Assembly: GCF_039769985.1 (NCBI RefSeq)
Contig: NZ_JBDNCH010000002.1
Location: 1,922,001-1,986,000, forward strand
Direction of reading: 5' to 3'
DNA length: 64,000 nucleotides
Origin: Ponticoccus litoralis
Lineage (GTDB): Bacteria; Pseudomonadota; Alphaproteobacteria; Rhodobacterales; Rhodobacteraceae
This document shows, in pieces, positions 27,841 through 37,119 of the stretch. The notes beneath the pieces are model-generated. The model was given only the letters and a program-made list of their open reading frames with translations. It did not search any database and was not told where the DNA came from. Made by a program: the position numbers and the translations under genes. Positions within the stretch are counted from its first letter, which is position 1. Each line of letters opens with the position of its first letter.

Positions 27841-28512
27841 ATGGCGGACAAGACTCTGCCCGAGACGATCGCGCACCAGTTGCGCCGCGAGATCCTGCGC
27901 GGGAAACTGGCGCCGGGGGATTCGATCAAGGAACGCGACAACGCCGCAGAGATGGGGGTCAGCCGGACCCCCATGCGCGAGGCGATCCGCATCCTTGCCA
28001 AGGAGGGGCTGGTGATCCTGCGCCCCTCGCGCAGCCCGATCGTGGCCAATCCCTCGTTGCAGGAAATCTGCGACAACATAGAGGTTCTGGCCACGCTGGA
28101 ACTGAAGTCGGCGGAACTCGCCTGCGAACGGGCGACGGATGCGGAAATCGCGGGCATTCGCGAGATCCAGGAGTACATGGAGAAGGTCTATGACGACCTC
28201 GATGCCGTGGATGTCTTCGAGATCGACATGCGGTTCCACGTCGCCATCGCCCAGGCCTCGCACAACGCTTCCATGGCCGAAGCCCACAACGCCTATCTCT
28301 CGCGGCTCTGGCGCGCACGCTTCCTGTCGGCGGCGCGCAAGCGGTCCCGCGACCGGGTGCTGAACCAGCACCGCGCCATCGTCGAGGGGCTGGTGGCCCG
28401 CGATGCCGCCCGCGTCGCCCGCGAGATCGGCGGCCACCTGGAACACCTGTCGATCAACGTCCGGCACCGCTTCGAGGAAGACGCGCTGGCGCTCACCGAG
28501 GCGCGCACGTAA
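27841..28512 (+). CDS. GntR-family transcriptional regulator, FadR/FCD subfamily
   Basis: The 223-residue protein has an N-terminal winged helix (residues about 8-72: IAHQLRREILRGKLAPGDSIKERDNAAEMGVSRTPMREAIRILAKEGLV). An all-helical FCD ligand domain (about 75-215) follows, with the metal-type residues D..H in FEIDMRFHVAIAQAS and later histidines in NQHRAI and GGHLEHL. It is the only GntR protein in the window, lies next to two GGTATACC palindromes and is divergent from dctP. It most likely represses the transporter and catabolic operons until a sugar acid binds. GGGGGGAG precedes the ATG. Confidence 0.92.
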   Translation: MADKTLPETIAHQLRREILRGKLAPGDSIKERDNAAEMGVSRTPMREAIRILAKEGLVILRPSRSPIVANPSLQEICDNIEVLATLELKSAELACERATDAEIAGIREIQEYMEKVYDDLDAVDVFEIDMRFHVAIAQASHNASMAEAHNAYLSRLWRARFLSAARKRSRDRVLNQHRAIVEGLVARDAARVAREIGGHLEHLSINVRHRFEEDALALTEART

Positions 28513-28569
28513 ACCACGGGCCGGGGGTCGTTACAGGACACCCGAAGTTCTAAGGAGGAAGAACGCACC

Positions 28570-29416
28570 ATGAAACTGTTGCGATTTGGGCCCGCGGGCT
28601 CTGAAAAGACCGGGATGCTGGATGCCGAAGGCAAGGTTCGCGATCTGTCGGCCCATCTGCCGGTTCTGGCCGGCGCGGCGCTGACGCCGGACTCGCTGGA
28701 TCGCATTCGCGCGCTGGACCCGGCCTCGCTGCCGCTGGTCGAAGAGCCGGGCCGCATCGGCGCCTGCCTCGCCTCGGTGCCGAACTTCTTCTGTATCGGT
28801 CTGAACTACGCCAAGCATGCGGCAGAGACCGGCGCCAAGAACCCGAAAGAGCCGATTCTCTTCTCGAAGGCCACCTCGTCGCTGTCCGGTCCCTTCGACC
28901 CGGTGGTGATCCCGCGCACCTCGGAAAAATCCGACTGGGAGGTCGAGCTGGGCGTGATCATCGAGCGCGAGACGCTCTATGTCTCGGAGGAGGACGCGCT
29001 GGATCACGTGGCGGGCTACTGCGTGATCAACGACGTATCCGAGCGCGCCTTCCGAGGCGGAACGCAGCGGCCAGTGGATCAAGGGCAAGTCGGCGCCGAC
29101 CTTCGGGCCGTGCGGCCCCTACCTGGTGACCGCGGACGAGGTGCCGGACCCGCAGGCGCTGGAGCTGTCTCTGGACCTGAACGGCGAGCGCGTGCAGGAC
29201 AGCGACACCTCGGACATGATCTTCTCGGTGCGCGAGATCGTCAGCTACATGAGCCAGTTCATGAAGCTGATGCCGGGCGACATCATCGCCACCGGCACGC
29301 CCTCGGGCGTGGGTCTGGGCATGAACCCCCAGCGCTTCCTGAAGCCGGGTGATGTCATGGAGCTGCGCGTCGCGGGCCTTGGCGAGCAGCGCCAGGAAGT
29401 GGTCGCCGCCGGGTAA
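28570..29416 (+). CDS. FAH-family hydrolase (2,4-diketo-3-deoxy-L-fuconate/rhamnonate hydrolase-like), with apparent one-base insertion
   Basis: About 281 residues, the standard length of this FAH subgroup. It has CIGLNYAKHAAETG, PILFSKATSSLSGPFDPVVIP and EKSDWEVELGVIIE with acidic metal ligands. The frame breaks at 29052-29057 (ccgagg) in ...NDVSERAF and resumes GQWIKGKSAPTFGPCGPYLVT. Later come DMIFSVREIVSYMSQ and GDIIATGTPSGVG. Members hydrolyse 2,4-diketo-3-deoxy acids to pyruvate or lactate plus a hydroxyacid; ureidoglycolate lyase is an often-used alternative name. AGGAGGAAG precedes the ATG. It lies 57 bases after gntR. Confidence 0.83.
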
Positions 29417-29440
29417 GCCGCGCGGCCCGACAAGGGTCCG

Positions 29441-29526
29441 AAAAAGGGGCGCCGCGGTCGAAACCCCGGCGCCCTGTTTCTTCTGTCCGGAAATATCCCG
29501 GGGAGCGCGAGGGGCTGGCCCCTCGC
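29441..29526. terminator. Convergent terminator hairpin plus reversed extragenic repeat
   Basis: A stem gggcgccg/cggcgccc (29447-29454 and 29466-29473) is flanked by aaaaa and tgtttctt, fitting a two-way terminator. A reversed copy of the common repeat (29476-29526), ending in the perfect hairpin gcgaggggc/gcccctcgc, follows. The genes on both sides converge here (29416 and 29551). Confidence 0.65.
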
Positions 29527-29550
29527 ATGGCCGCCGCCGGATCGAACGGC

Positions 29551-30306
29551 TCAGTGGATCAGCGATCCGCCGTTCACGTCCACCTCGGAGCCGGTGACAT
29601 AGGCGGAAAGATCCGAGGCGAGGAAGAGGCAGCAGCCCGCCACGTCCGAGGCCTCTCCGGCGCGGCCCATGGGGATGCCGTCGAGGATCATCTCCATCAT
29701 CTCGGGCGTCAGCTTGCCGCCGGTGATGTCGGTGGCGATGAAGCCGGGACAGACCGCGTTCGAGCGGATGCCGTCGGGCGCCAGTTCGCGGGCCATGGCC
29801 TTGGTCAGGCCCAGCACACCCGCCTTCGCCGCCGAGTAGTGCGGCCCGCCGAAGATGCCGCCGCCGCGTTGTGCCGAGACCGACGAGATATTGACGATCG
29901 AGCCGGTCCTGCGCTCACGCATGTGCGGGATGATCGCCTGGCTCATGTAGAGCGTGCCGCGGAGGTTCACGTCGGTCACCGCATCGTAGTTCTCGGGCTC
30001 GATCTGCATCAGCTTCAGCGGCTGGGTGATGCCCGCGTTGTTCACGAGGATGTCGGCCTGACCGAAGGCTTCCAGCACCGCCGCGGCGGCGTCGATGCAG
30101 GCCCATTTGTCGGTGACGTTGCAGGCCAGACCGATGTGGCCCGCGCCGGGCAGGTCGGCGGCGGCGGCCTTTGCGGCCTCGGCATCGAGGTCCAGCACCG
30201 CGATCTTCGCGCCGTGTTCGGCGAAGAGCGTCGCGGTGGCCTTGCCGAGGCCGCGCGCCGAGGCGGCGCCGGTGATGATGGCGGTCTTGCCGTCGAGAAG
30301 TGTCAT
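29551..30306 (-). CDS. SDR family oxidoreductase
   Basis: The 251-residue classical SDR has TGAASARGLG at residues 12-21, NNAG at 89-92, the serine region ISSVSAQRG (about 140-148) and Tyr157/Lys161 (YSAAK), ending VDVNGGSLIH. The substrate is probably a polyol, sugar or hydroxyacid. It follows the split transketolase genes on the same strand, separated by 97 bases with a repeat copy, so it is probably the last gene of that leftward unit. Confidence 0.83.
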   Translation of the reverse strand: MTLLDGKTAIITGAASARGLGKATATLFAEHGAKIAVLDLDAEAAKAAAADLPGAGHIGLACNVTDKWACIDAAAAVLEAFGQADILVNNAGITQPLKLMQIEPENYDAVTDVNLRGTLYMSQAIIPHMRERRTGSIVNISSVSAQRGGGIFGGPHYSAAKAGVLGLTKAMARELAPDGIRSNAVCPGFIATDITGGKLTPEMMEMILDGIPMGRAGEASDVAGCCLFLASDLSAYVTGSEVDVNGGSLIH

Positions 30307-30343
30307 GCGGTGTGCTCCATGTTGGCGGGGGAGGGGGCAGGTG

Positions 30344-30397
30344 GGGGCTCTGCCCCGGCGCTTTGCGCCTCCCCGGGATATTTCTGGACAGAAGAAG
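30344..30397 (+). repeat. Extragenic repeat copy with hairpin
   Basis: It reads gggggctctgcccc, gcgctttgcgc, then cccgggatatttctggacag and aagaa. It lies in the gap between the transketolase C-subunit gene and the SDR gene. Confidence 0.7.
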
Positions 30398-30403
30398 CTG
30401 GGG

Positions 30404-31451
30404 TCAGAGCCAGGATTTGACCGAGGCGCAGATGGCCTCGACCGATATCCCGTATTGGTGGTGCAGGGTGGGCAGGGCGCCCGCGTCGAGAAATTCGTCC
30501 GGCAGGCCGATCATGCGGAAGCTCGGGTGGATGCCGCCGGTCATCAGCGCGGTGGCGACGGCTTCGCCGAGGCCGCCGATCAGGCTGTGGTTTTCGGCAG
30601 TGACGACGAGGCGGTACGGATTTCGCGGCCGCGGCGCGGATGGTCTCGGTGTCGAGCGGTTTGATCGTGGGCACGTGCAGGACGGCGCAATCGGTACCGT
30701 CCTTGGCCAGCTGGGCGGCGGCGTCGAGGGTGCGCATGGTCATGAAGCCCGAGGAGATGAAGAGCACGTCGCGGCCCTCGCGGATCACCTGTGCCTTGCC
30801 CGGTTTGAACTGGTAGCCGTAGTCGCCCAGCACGTCGGGCACCTTGCCGCGCAGGAGGCGCATGTAGACGGGGCCGTCGATGGTCCCCATGGCGTGGGTG
30901 GCCTGCGCGGTCTCGGTGGCGTCACAGGGGTCGATGATGGTCAGGTTGGGCATGCCGCGGAAGATCGCGAGATCCTCTGTCGCCTGATGGCTGGGGCCGT
31001 AGCCGGTGGTCAGACCCGGCAGGGCGCAGCAGATGCGCACGGGCAGGTTTTCCTCGGCGATGGCCATGGCGATGAAGTCATAGGCCCGTCGCGCGGCGAA
31101 GACCGCGTAGGTGGTGGCGAAGGGCATGAAACCCTCGCGCGCCAGCCCGGCGGCGGCGGAGATCAGCACCTGTTCGGCCATGCCCATCTGGTAGAAGCGG
31201 TCGGGGTATGCCTTCGCGAAGATGTGCATGTCGGTGTATTTCGACAGGTCGGCGGAGAGGCCGACCACATCGTCGCGCTGCGCCGCCAGTTCGCAGAGCG
31301 CGGTGCCGAAGGGGGTGGCAATGGTCTTGCGCCCCTCCGCATCCAGCGAGGCGATCATGGCGGAGGTGCGGGCGCCCTCGGCGGCCGGTGCGGTGCGCGG
31401 GGCGTATTTGGACTTGCGGCGGGAGTTCGGGCCGAAGGGAACGTCGGTCAT
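30404..31451 (-). CDS. Transketolase C-terminal subunit (split transketolase), with apparent one-base insertion
   Basis: About 348 residues form the pyrimidine-binding and C-terminal domains of a two-chain transketolase. MGMAEQVLISAAAGLAREGFMPFATTYAVF contains the catalytic glutamate, and TGYGPSHQATEDLAIFRGMPNLTIIDPCD is characteristic. The frame breaks at 30611-30618 (gcggtacg) and resumes RLVVTAENHSLIGGLGEAVA, the normal C-terminal domain. It pairs with the N-terminal subunit 86 bases upstream. Split transketolases serve specialised sugar pathways such as D-apulose-4-phosphate cleavage; the acceptor here is not known. Confidence 0.88.
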
Positions 31452-31475
31452 GTGGGGCTCCTGTCTGGGGGTGAA

Positions 31476-31530
31476 GGGGCTCTGCCCCCGGCGCTGCGCG
31501 CCTCCCCCGAGGTATTTCGGGACCAGAGAA
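31476..31530 (+). repeat. Extragenic repeat copy (gaggtatttcgg variant)
   Basis: It reads ggggctctgccccc, ggcgctgcgcgcc, then cccgaggtatttcgggacca and gagaa. It lies between the two transketolase subunit genes. Confidence 0.65.
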
Positions 31531-31537
31531 GGGCGGA

Positions 31538-32389
31538 TCAGGCGGGCTTGTTGGCGTCGTGGATCGCCAGCGCCTTTTGCCATTCTTCCGGCTCGACGCG
31601 GACGAAGTGGGTGATCTCGCGCTCTTCGAGGAAGGGGATGCCCTTGCACATCCTGGTGTTGCAGATGATCACGCGGGGCTTGGCGTCTTTCAGCGTCCGG
31701 GCGGTGTCGAAGGCCTGCACCAGCGCGTCCATGTCGTTGCCGTCGACCTCTTGGGCGTGCCAGCCGAAGGCCTCCCACTTGGGGGCCTCGGGGGTCTGGG
31801 CCAGCGCGTCGCGAGTCGGGCCGTCGGCCTGCTGGTTGTTGAAGTCGACGATGGCGATCAGGTTGTCGAGCTTCCACTGGGTCGCGGACATCACCGCCTC
31901 CCATGTCGAGCCCTCGCCCAGCTCGCCGTCCGAGAGCAGGTTGTAGACGAAGCGGTCCGAGCCCTTGCGCTTCAGCCCCATGGCGGCACCCACCGCGATG
32001 CCGAGGCCGTGGCCGAGCGAGCCGCCGGTGATCTCCATCCCCGGCGTGTAGCTGGCCATGCCGGACATGGGCAGGCGCGAGTCGTCCATGCCGTAGGTGG
32101 CGATTTCGTCCTCGGGCAGGATGCCAGCCTCGATCATCGCGGCATAGAGCGCGATCGCGTAGTGGCCGATCGACAGGTAGAAGCGGTCGCGGCCCTCCCA
32201 CTCGGGGTCGCCGGGGCGGTAGTCCATGGCGTGGAAGTAGCTGACCGCAAGCAGGTCGGCGGCGCCGAGCGCCTGGCCAATGTAGCCCTGCCCCTGCACC
32301 TCGCCCATCAGAAGCGCGTTGCGGCGGATCGCCCGGGCGCGCTGTGCGAGGCTGGTGTTGGAGCCGGGTTTGCCGGTGTCGGTGGTCAT
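31538..32389 (-). CDS. Transketolase N-terminal subunit (split transketolase)
   Basis: The 283-residue thiamine-diphosphate-binding half. GQGYIGQALGAADLLAVSYFHAMDY opens the fold, EITGGSLGHGLGIAVGAAMG is the conserved loop, and SDGELGEGSTWEAVMSA...DFNNQQ is the metal/ThDP motif (with Ser-Asp-Gly instead of Gly-Asp-Gly). It works as a heterodimer unit with the downstream C-terminal subunit. The 159-base gap to the divergent DRL-like gene should hold both promoters; no GGTATACC site is present there, so control may be by the LysR protein at 34075. Confidence 0.9.
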   Translation of the reverse strand: MTTDTGKPGSNTSLAQRARAIRRNALLMGEVQGQGYIGQALGAADLLAVSYFHAMDYRPGDPEWEGRDRFYLSIGHYAIALYAAMIEAGILPEDEIATYGMDDSRLPMSGMASYTPGMEITGGSLGHGLGIAVGAAMGLKRKGSDRFVYNLLSDGELGEGSTWEAVMSATQWKLDNLIAIVDFNNQQADGPTRDALAQTPEAPKWEAFGWHAQEVDGNDMDALVQAFDTARTLKDAKPRVIICNTRMCKGIPFLEEREITHFVRVEPEEWQKALAIHDANKPA

Positions 32390-32548
32390 GGGGCCTGCCT
32401 CCCTGCGGGTCGTGTCGGCGCGATCACTGGCGCGCAGGGGGCGCATTTTCAATCGGGTTTTCTTAAGCATTTCGTTAGCGGATCTAAATGGAAGGCCCTG
32501 GGGTGCTGCCGCATGGTCGCCGCGACCCATTGCAGGAGGAGAGAGACC

Positions 32549-33889
32549 ATGAACCTGTCGCGCATGCTGGCAGAACGCACCGCCGAGGGCCGCCCGGTGC
32601 GGGTGGGGCTGATCGGGGCCGGGAAATTCGGCTCGATGATCCTGGCGCAGGCGAAGTGCATTCCGGGCTATCACATCGTCGGCATCGCCGATCTGGACCC
32701 GGTGAAGGCGCGCGGATCTTTGGCGCGGGTCGGCTGGTCCGAGGACCGCTATGCGGCGACCTCCTTCGGCGACGCCATGGACAACGGCACGACCTTCCTG
32801 ACGCAGGACGCCGGGGCGCTTTGCGAGGCCGAGGGGATCGAGTGCATCATCGAGGCCACGGGCCACCCCATCGCCGGGCTGCGGCATGCCATGGCCGCCA
32901 TCGACGCGGGCAAGCATGTGGTCATGGTCAACGTCGAGGCGGATGTGCTCTGCGGCGCGCTGCTGGCGGATCGGGCGCGGCAGAAGGGCGTGGTCTATTC
33001 CATGGCCTACGGCGACCAGCCCGCGGCGATCTGCGAGCTGGTGGACTGGGTGCATGCCTGCGGCTTCGAGCTGATGGCGGCGGGCAAGGGCATGAACTTC
33101 GCGCCAGCCTACCGCTATTCGACGCCGGACACGGTCTGGGGCTACTTCGGCTGGAGCGAGGAAGAGGTCGCGGCAGGCGACTTTAACCCGAAGATGTACA
33201 ACTCCTTCACCGATGGCACCAAGGCGGCGATCGAGATGGCCGCCGTCGCCAATGCCACCGGGCTCGACTGCCCCTCGGACGGGCTGGCCTTTCCGCCGTC
33301 GGGCCTGCAGGACCTCGCCGAGGTCTTCAAGCCGGTCAGCGCGGGCGGGCGGCTGGAGAAGGCCGGGATCGTCGATATCGCCGCCAGCCGCGAGCCGGAC
33401 GGGCGCATGGTGCTGAACAACATCCAGTACGGCATGTTCGTGACCTTCAAGGCGCCCGACGAATACACCCGCGCCTGTTTCCAGCAATACGGCCTGCTGA
33501 CCGACAAGTCGGGCTGGTACGGGTCCATGTGGCGGCCCTTCCACCTGATCGGGCTGGAGACCTCGGTCTCGGTGCTCTCCGCCGTGCTGCGGGGCGAGGC
33601 GACGGGGTCCTCGACGCGCTACCGCGCCGATGCGGTTGCGACCTCCAAGGGCAGCTTTCAGGCGGGCGAGTTCTTTGACGGCGAGGGCGGCTACAAGGTC
33701 TGGGCCAAGGCGATCCCGGCCACGCAATCGGTGCAGAAGAACGCCCTGCCCATCGGGCTGGCGCATCACGTCAAGCTGAAGCGCGCCATCGAGAAGGATC
33801 AGGTGGTCAGCTTCGACGACGTCGAGATCGTGGAGGATCTGGACATCGTGCAGATGCGGGAGGACCAGAAGGCGCTGCTGGACGGCTGA
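32549..33889 (+). CDS. NAD(P)-dependent oxidoreductase with SAF domain (DRL / homoserine-dehydrogenase-like family)
   Basis: The 446-residue protein has an N-terminal Rossmann domain (RVGLIGAGKFGSMILAQAK, residues about 18-36) and a catalytic middle (MAYGDQPAAICELVDWVHACGFELMAAGKGMNF, with MYNSFTDGTKAAIEMAAVANATGL). A C-terminal SAF-like segment (KRAIEKDQVVSFDDVEI) closes it. This architecture is that of the DXR-like (DRL) family, one Brucella member of which can replace DXP reductoisomerase; most members sit in sugar-catabolic clusters, as here. I infer a branched or deoxy sugar-phosphate/acid oxidoreductase. AGGAGGAGAG precedes the ATG. It is divergent from the split transketolase. Confidence 0.75.
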   Translation: MNLSRMLAERTAEGRPVRVGLIGAGKFGSMILAQAKCIPGYHIVGIADLDPVKARGSLARVGWSEDRYAATSFGDAMDNGTTFLTQDAGALCEAEGIECIIEATGHPIAGLRHAMAAIDAGKHVVMVNVEADVLCGALLADRARQKGVVYSMAYGDQPAAICELVDWVHACGFELMAAGKGMNFAPAYRYSTPDTVWGYFGWSEEEVAAGDFNPKMYNSFTDGTKAAIEMAAVANATGLDCPSDGLAFPPSGLQDLAEVFKPVSAGGRLEKAGIVDIAASREPDGRMVLNNIQYGMFVTFKAPDEYTRACFQQYGLLTDKSGWYGSMWRPFHLIGLETSVSVLSAVLRGEATGSSTRYRADAVATSKGSFQAGEFFDGEGGYKVWAKAIPATQSVQKNALPIGLAHHVKLKRAIEKDQVVSFDDVEIVEDLDIVQMREDQKALLDG

Positions 33890-34074
33890 GGGCTGGTGCA
33901 GGATGGGGCGGGGCCCATCCTGCCAGTCCGACCGGGGTGGGCCCGGGCGCGCCGTCTCCCAACAGGCGGGGTTTGGTCGCACGGAGACAGGGCAAGGTCA
34001 AGACCTGCAAGGGCTGGGAAAGCCCGGGCTTTCCGCGCTATCAAGCGGGTGCCGCCACGGGGAGGGCGGCATCC

Positions 34075-35058
34075 ATGCGCGACATCAACCTCAAGGCGAC
34101 GGAATATTTCGAGGCGGTGGCCCGTCTGGGCACCGTGACCCGCGCCGCCGGAGAGCTTGGCGTTTCGCCCTCTGCCGTCAGCCAGCAGATCCGCCTTTTG
34201 GAGACGCAGCTTGGCATCCGCCTGTTCCGGCGCGAGAAGCGGCGGCTGGTGCTGACGCAGGACGGCGACCGGCTGTTTCAGGTCACCACGCAGGCCTTTG
34301 GCGCACTGCGCAACGCGCGCAATGCCATCGGGCGGCAGCGCGACATGCGGTCCCTGTCGCTGCGGGTCAGTCCGACCTTCGGCGTGCGCTGGCTGGGCAC
34401 CCGCATCGCCCGCTTTGCCGAGTTGCACCCGGACTGGGCGATCCGCGTCGACGCCACCCCCGACTATTCCAGCTTCGAGACCGAGGCCATCGACCTCGAC
34501 CTGCGCTACGGGCAGGGCGACTGGGCGGGGCTGACGGTGGAACCGCTGATGCATGACCTCGTGCTGCCCATGGCCAGCCCGGCCTACCGCGACCGGCTGG
34601 TGGCCGAGGTGGGCGCGGACCCGGCCGAGCTTCTGACGGCGGCGCGGCTGATCGACAGCGTCAAATCGCTCTTGCGCTGGGATCTCTGGCTGGCGGCCAC
34701 CGGCGTGACGCTGGCGCTGCCGCAGTACCCCTTCCGCTTCGACCGCTCCTCGATGGCGTTGGAAATGGCGCGCGAGGGCGGCGGCGTGGCACTGGACAGC
34801 GCGGCGCTCTGCCTGCCGCAACTGGCCGAGGGATCGCTGGTGCCGCTGTTCCCCACGCTGCCGGTCATCGAGTTCCCGGCCTATTGGTTTGTCTGCCCGC
34901 CGCGCCACCTGAACCGCCGTATCGTCGGGCGCTTTCACGGCTGGATCGAAGGCGCCGCGAAGGAGCACGAGGCCGAGACCCGCGCCTGTCTGACCGCGCT
35001 GGGATGTTCCTTCGCGCCGCCGGTGCCGCAGGCCGGATTTGACCCCGATACCCTGTAG
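34075..35058 (+). CDS. LysR-family transcriptional regulator (GcvA-like)
   Basis: The 327-residue protein has an N-terminal helix-turn-helix (residues 5-65: ATEYFEAVARLGTVTRAAGELGVSPSAVSQQIRLLETQLGIRLFRREKRRLVLTQDG) and a periplasmic-binding-like effector domain with LSLRVSPTFGVRWLGTRIARFAELHPDW, as in GcvA/AmpR-type LysR proteins. The ATG at 34075 is the family start; the longer frame upstream lacks support. It lies between the DRL-like gene and a transketolase gene on the same strand and is the likely regulator of these transketolase units. Confidence 0.9.
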   Translation: MRDINLKATEYFEAVARLGTVTRAAGELGVSPSAVSQQIRLLETQLGIRLFRREKRRLVLTQDGDRLFQVTTQAFGALRNARNAIGRQRDMRSLSLRVSPTFGVRWLGTRIARFAELHPDWAIRVDATPDYSSFETEAIDLDLRYGQGDWAGLTVEPLMHDLVLPMASPAYRDRLVAEVGADPAELLTAARLIDSVKSLLRWDLWLAATGVTLALPQYPFRFDRSSMALEMAREGGGVALDSAALCLPQLAEGSLVPLFPTLPVIEFPAYWFVCPPRHLNRRIVGRFHGWIEGAAKEHEAETRACLTALGCSFAPPVPQAGFDPDTL

Positions 35059-35157
35059 TCCGTGACACATCCTTGTTAGGAGAACTTCAAAGGCAGCCGG
35101 TGCAAAACCGGGTAAGGCCTGTCGCCAGACGACCCCAAGGCCCCCGGGAGAAGACCC

Positions 35158-37117
35158 ATGACCGATATCCAGAGCATGGCCAACGCCATCCGCTTTCTTG
35201 CGCTCGACACCATCCTGACCGCGGGCGAGGGGCATCAGGGCGTGCCGCTGGGCATGGCAGAGATCGCCGCGACGCTCTACGCCAACCACCTGAAGGCCGC
35301 GCCCGCCGACCCGCTCTGGCCCGACCGCGACCGGGTGGTTCTGTCGAACGGCCATGGCTCGACGCTGCTCTATTCGCTGCTGCATCTGGCGGGCTATGAC
35401 GCGGTCTCGCTGGACGCGCTGAAGAGCTTCCGCCGTCTGGGGTCTACCTGCGCGGGCCATCCCGAGATCGAGCAGCACGCGGGCATCGAGATCACCACCG
35501 GCCTTCTGGGGCAGGGCATCGCCTGCGCCGTGGGCATGGCCGTGGCCGAGGCGCGGCTGAACGCGGAATTCGGCGGCGATCTGGTGGATCACCGGACATG
35601 GGCCTTTGTCGGCGACGGCTGCCTGCAAGAGGGCGTCGGCCAAGAGGCGGTGTCGCTGGCGGGGCACCTGCGGCTGGGCAAGCTGACCTTCCTCTGGGAC
35701 GACAACCACATCACCGACGACGGCGACACGCTGCTGTCGATCTCCGAGGACGTGCCCGCACGCTTTCGCGCCGCCGGGTGGCATGTGCAGGAACTGGACG
35801 GCCACGACATCGCCGCCGTCGATGCGGCGCTGGCGGCGGCGAAGGACGACCCGCGTCCCTCGCTGCTGGCCTGCCGCACGACCATCGCGCGCGGGTTGCC
35901 CCGGCTTCAGGGCCAGCGCGGCGGCCACAGCGCGCCGCTGACGCCGCAGGACCGCGAAGAGGCCTGCACCGAGCTGGGGTGGAGCGCCGGGTCCTTCGAA
36001 GTGCCCGAGGCGGTCCGCGCCGACTGGGCGCAGGCCATGCAGCGCGCCGCGACGGATCACGGCGACTGGCAGCAGCGCCGCGCGGGCCATGCCGAGCGTG
36101 CCGATTTCGACCGCTGGACCTCGGGCGCGCTGCCCGACGACTGGGCCGGGACGGCCAACCGCCTGCGCGCGCAGGCCGCGCTGGAGCCGCGCGCCACGAT
36201 CCTGTCCTCGGGCGACGTCTGCGACGTGCTGGCCGAGGTGCTGCCCGAAACGCTGGTTCTCTGCGCCGACCTTGAGGCGCCGACGAACCACAAGCGCAGC
36301 CGCCATGCGCTGACGGCGCAGGACCGCAGCGGGTCATACGTGCATTGCGGCGTGCGCGAGCACCTGATGGGCGCCATGACCGACGGCATTGCCGCCCATG
36401 GCGGGCTGCGACCGGTCAACGTCACCTATCTGGCCTTCGCCGATTACGAACGCCCTGCCATGCGCATGGCCGCGCTGATGGGGCTGCCGGGCCTGTTTGT
36501 CTTCAGCCACGATTCCATCGGCGTCGGCTCGAACGGGCCGACCCACCAGCCGGTCGAGATCCTCGCCAGCTACCGCGCCATGCCGAACTTTCGCGTCTTC
36601 CGCCCCGCCGACGCCATCGAGACCGCCGAGGCACTGGGAGATCTGCATGGAAAGCCGCCGCACGCCCGCGCTGCTGGCCCTGTCGAAGCAGGAGGCGCTG
36701 CCGGTGCGACGCGACGGGTCGCGGAACCTCAGCCGCCGGGGCGCCTACCTGCTGCCGGGGCACGAGGGCGCGCGTGACGTGACGCTGCTGGCCACCGGGA
36801 CAGAGGTCGCGCTGGCCGTCGAGGCCCGCGCCCTGCTGGCCCAAGAGGGCATTCGCGCCGCCGTCGTGTCGATGCCCTGCTGGGAGCTGTTCGACGAACA
36901 GGACGCGGCCTACCAGTCCGACGTCCTTGGCACCGCGCCGCGCGTCGGGGTCGAGGCGGCGATGGCGTTCGGCTGGCAGCGCTGGCTGGATCGCGGCGAC
37001 GCCTTTGTCGGGATGACGGGCTTCGGCGCATCGGATCGGACAGAGGCGCTGTACCGGCATTTCGGCGTTACGGCAGAGCGGATCGCCAAAGAGGCACGGG
37101 GTCTTCTGGGGCGCTGA
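35158..37117 (+). CDS. tkt: Full-length transketolase, divergent type, with apparent one-base insertion
   Basis: About 652 residues cover all three transketolase domains. ThDP-binding FVGDGCLQEGVGQEAVSLAGH is at about 150-170. Catalytic-glutamate GVREHLMGAMTDGIAAHGG is present, and SIGVGSNGPTHQPVEILASYR is typical. The frame breaks at 36631-36637 (gcactgg) and resumes EICMESRRTPALLALSKQEALP. Differences from housekeeping TktA include GEGHQGVPLGMAE in place of the usual SGHPGAPMGMAD. It is probably a pathway-specific enzyme acting on an unusual ketose phosphate. GGGAGAAG precedes the ATG. Confidence 0.88.
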
Positions 37118-37119
37118 CC

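Noticed and set aside
28501..28569. A fifth GGTATACC operator before the FAH hydrolase gene
   Set aside because: No such palindrome is present in this gap; the hydrolase probably reads through from gntR.
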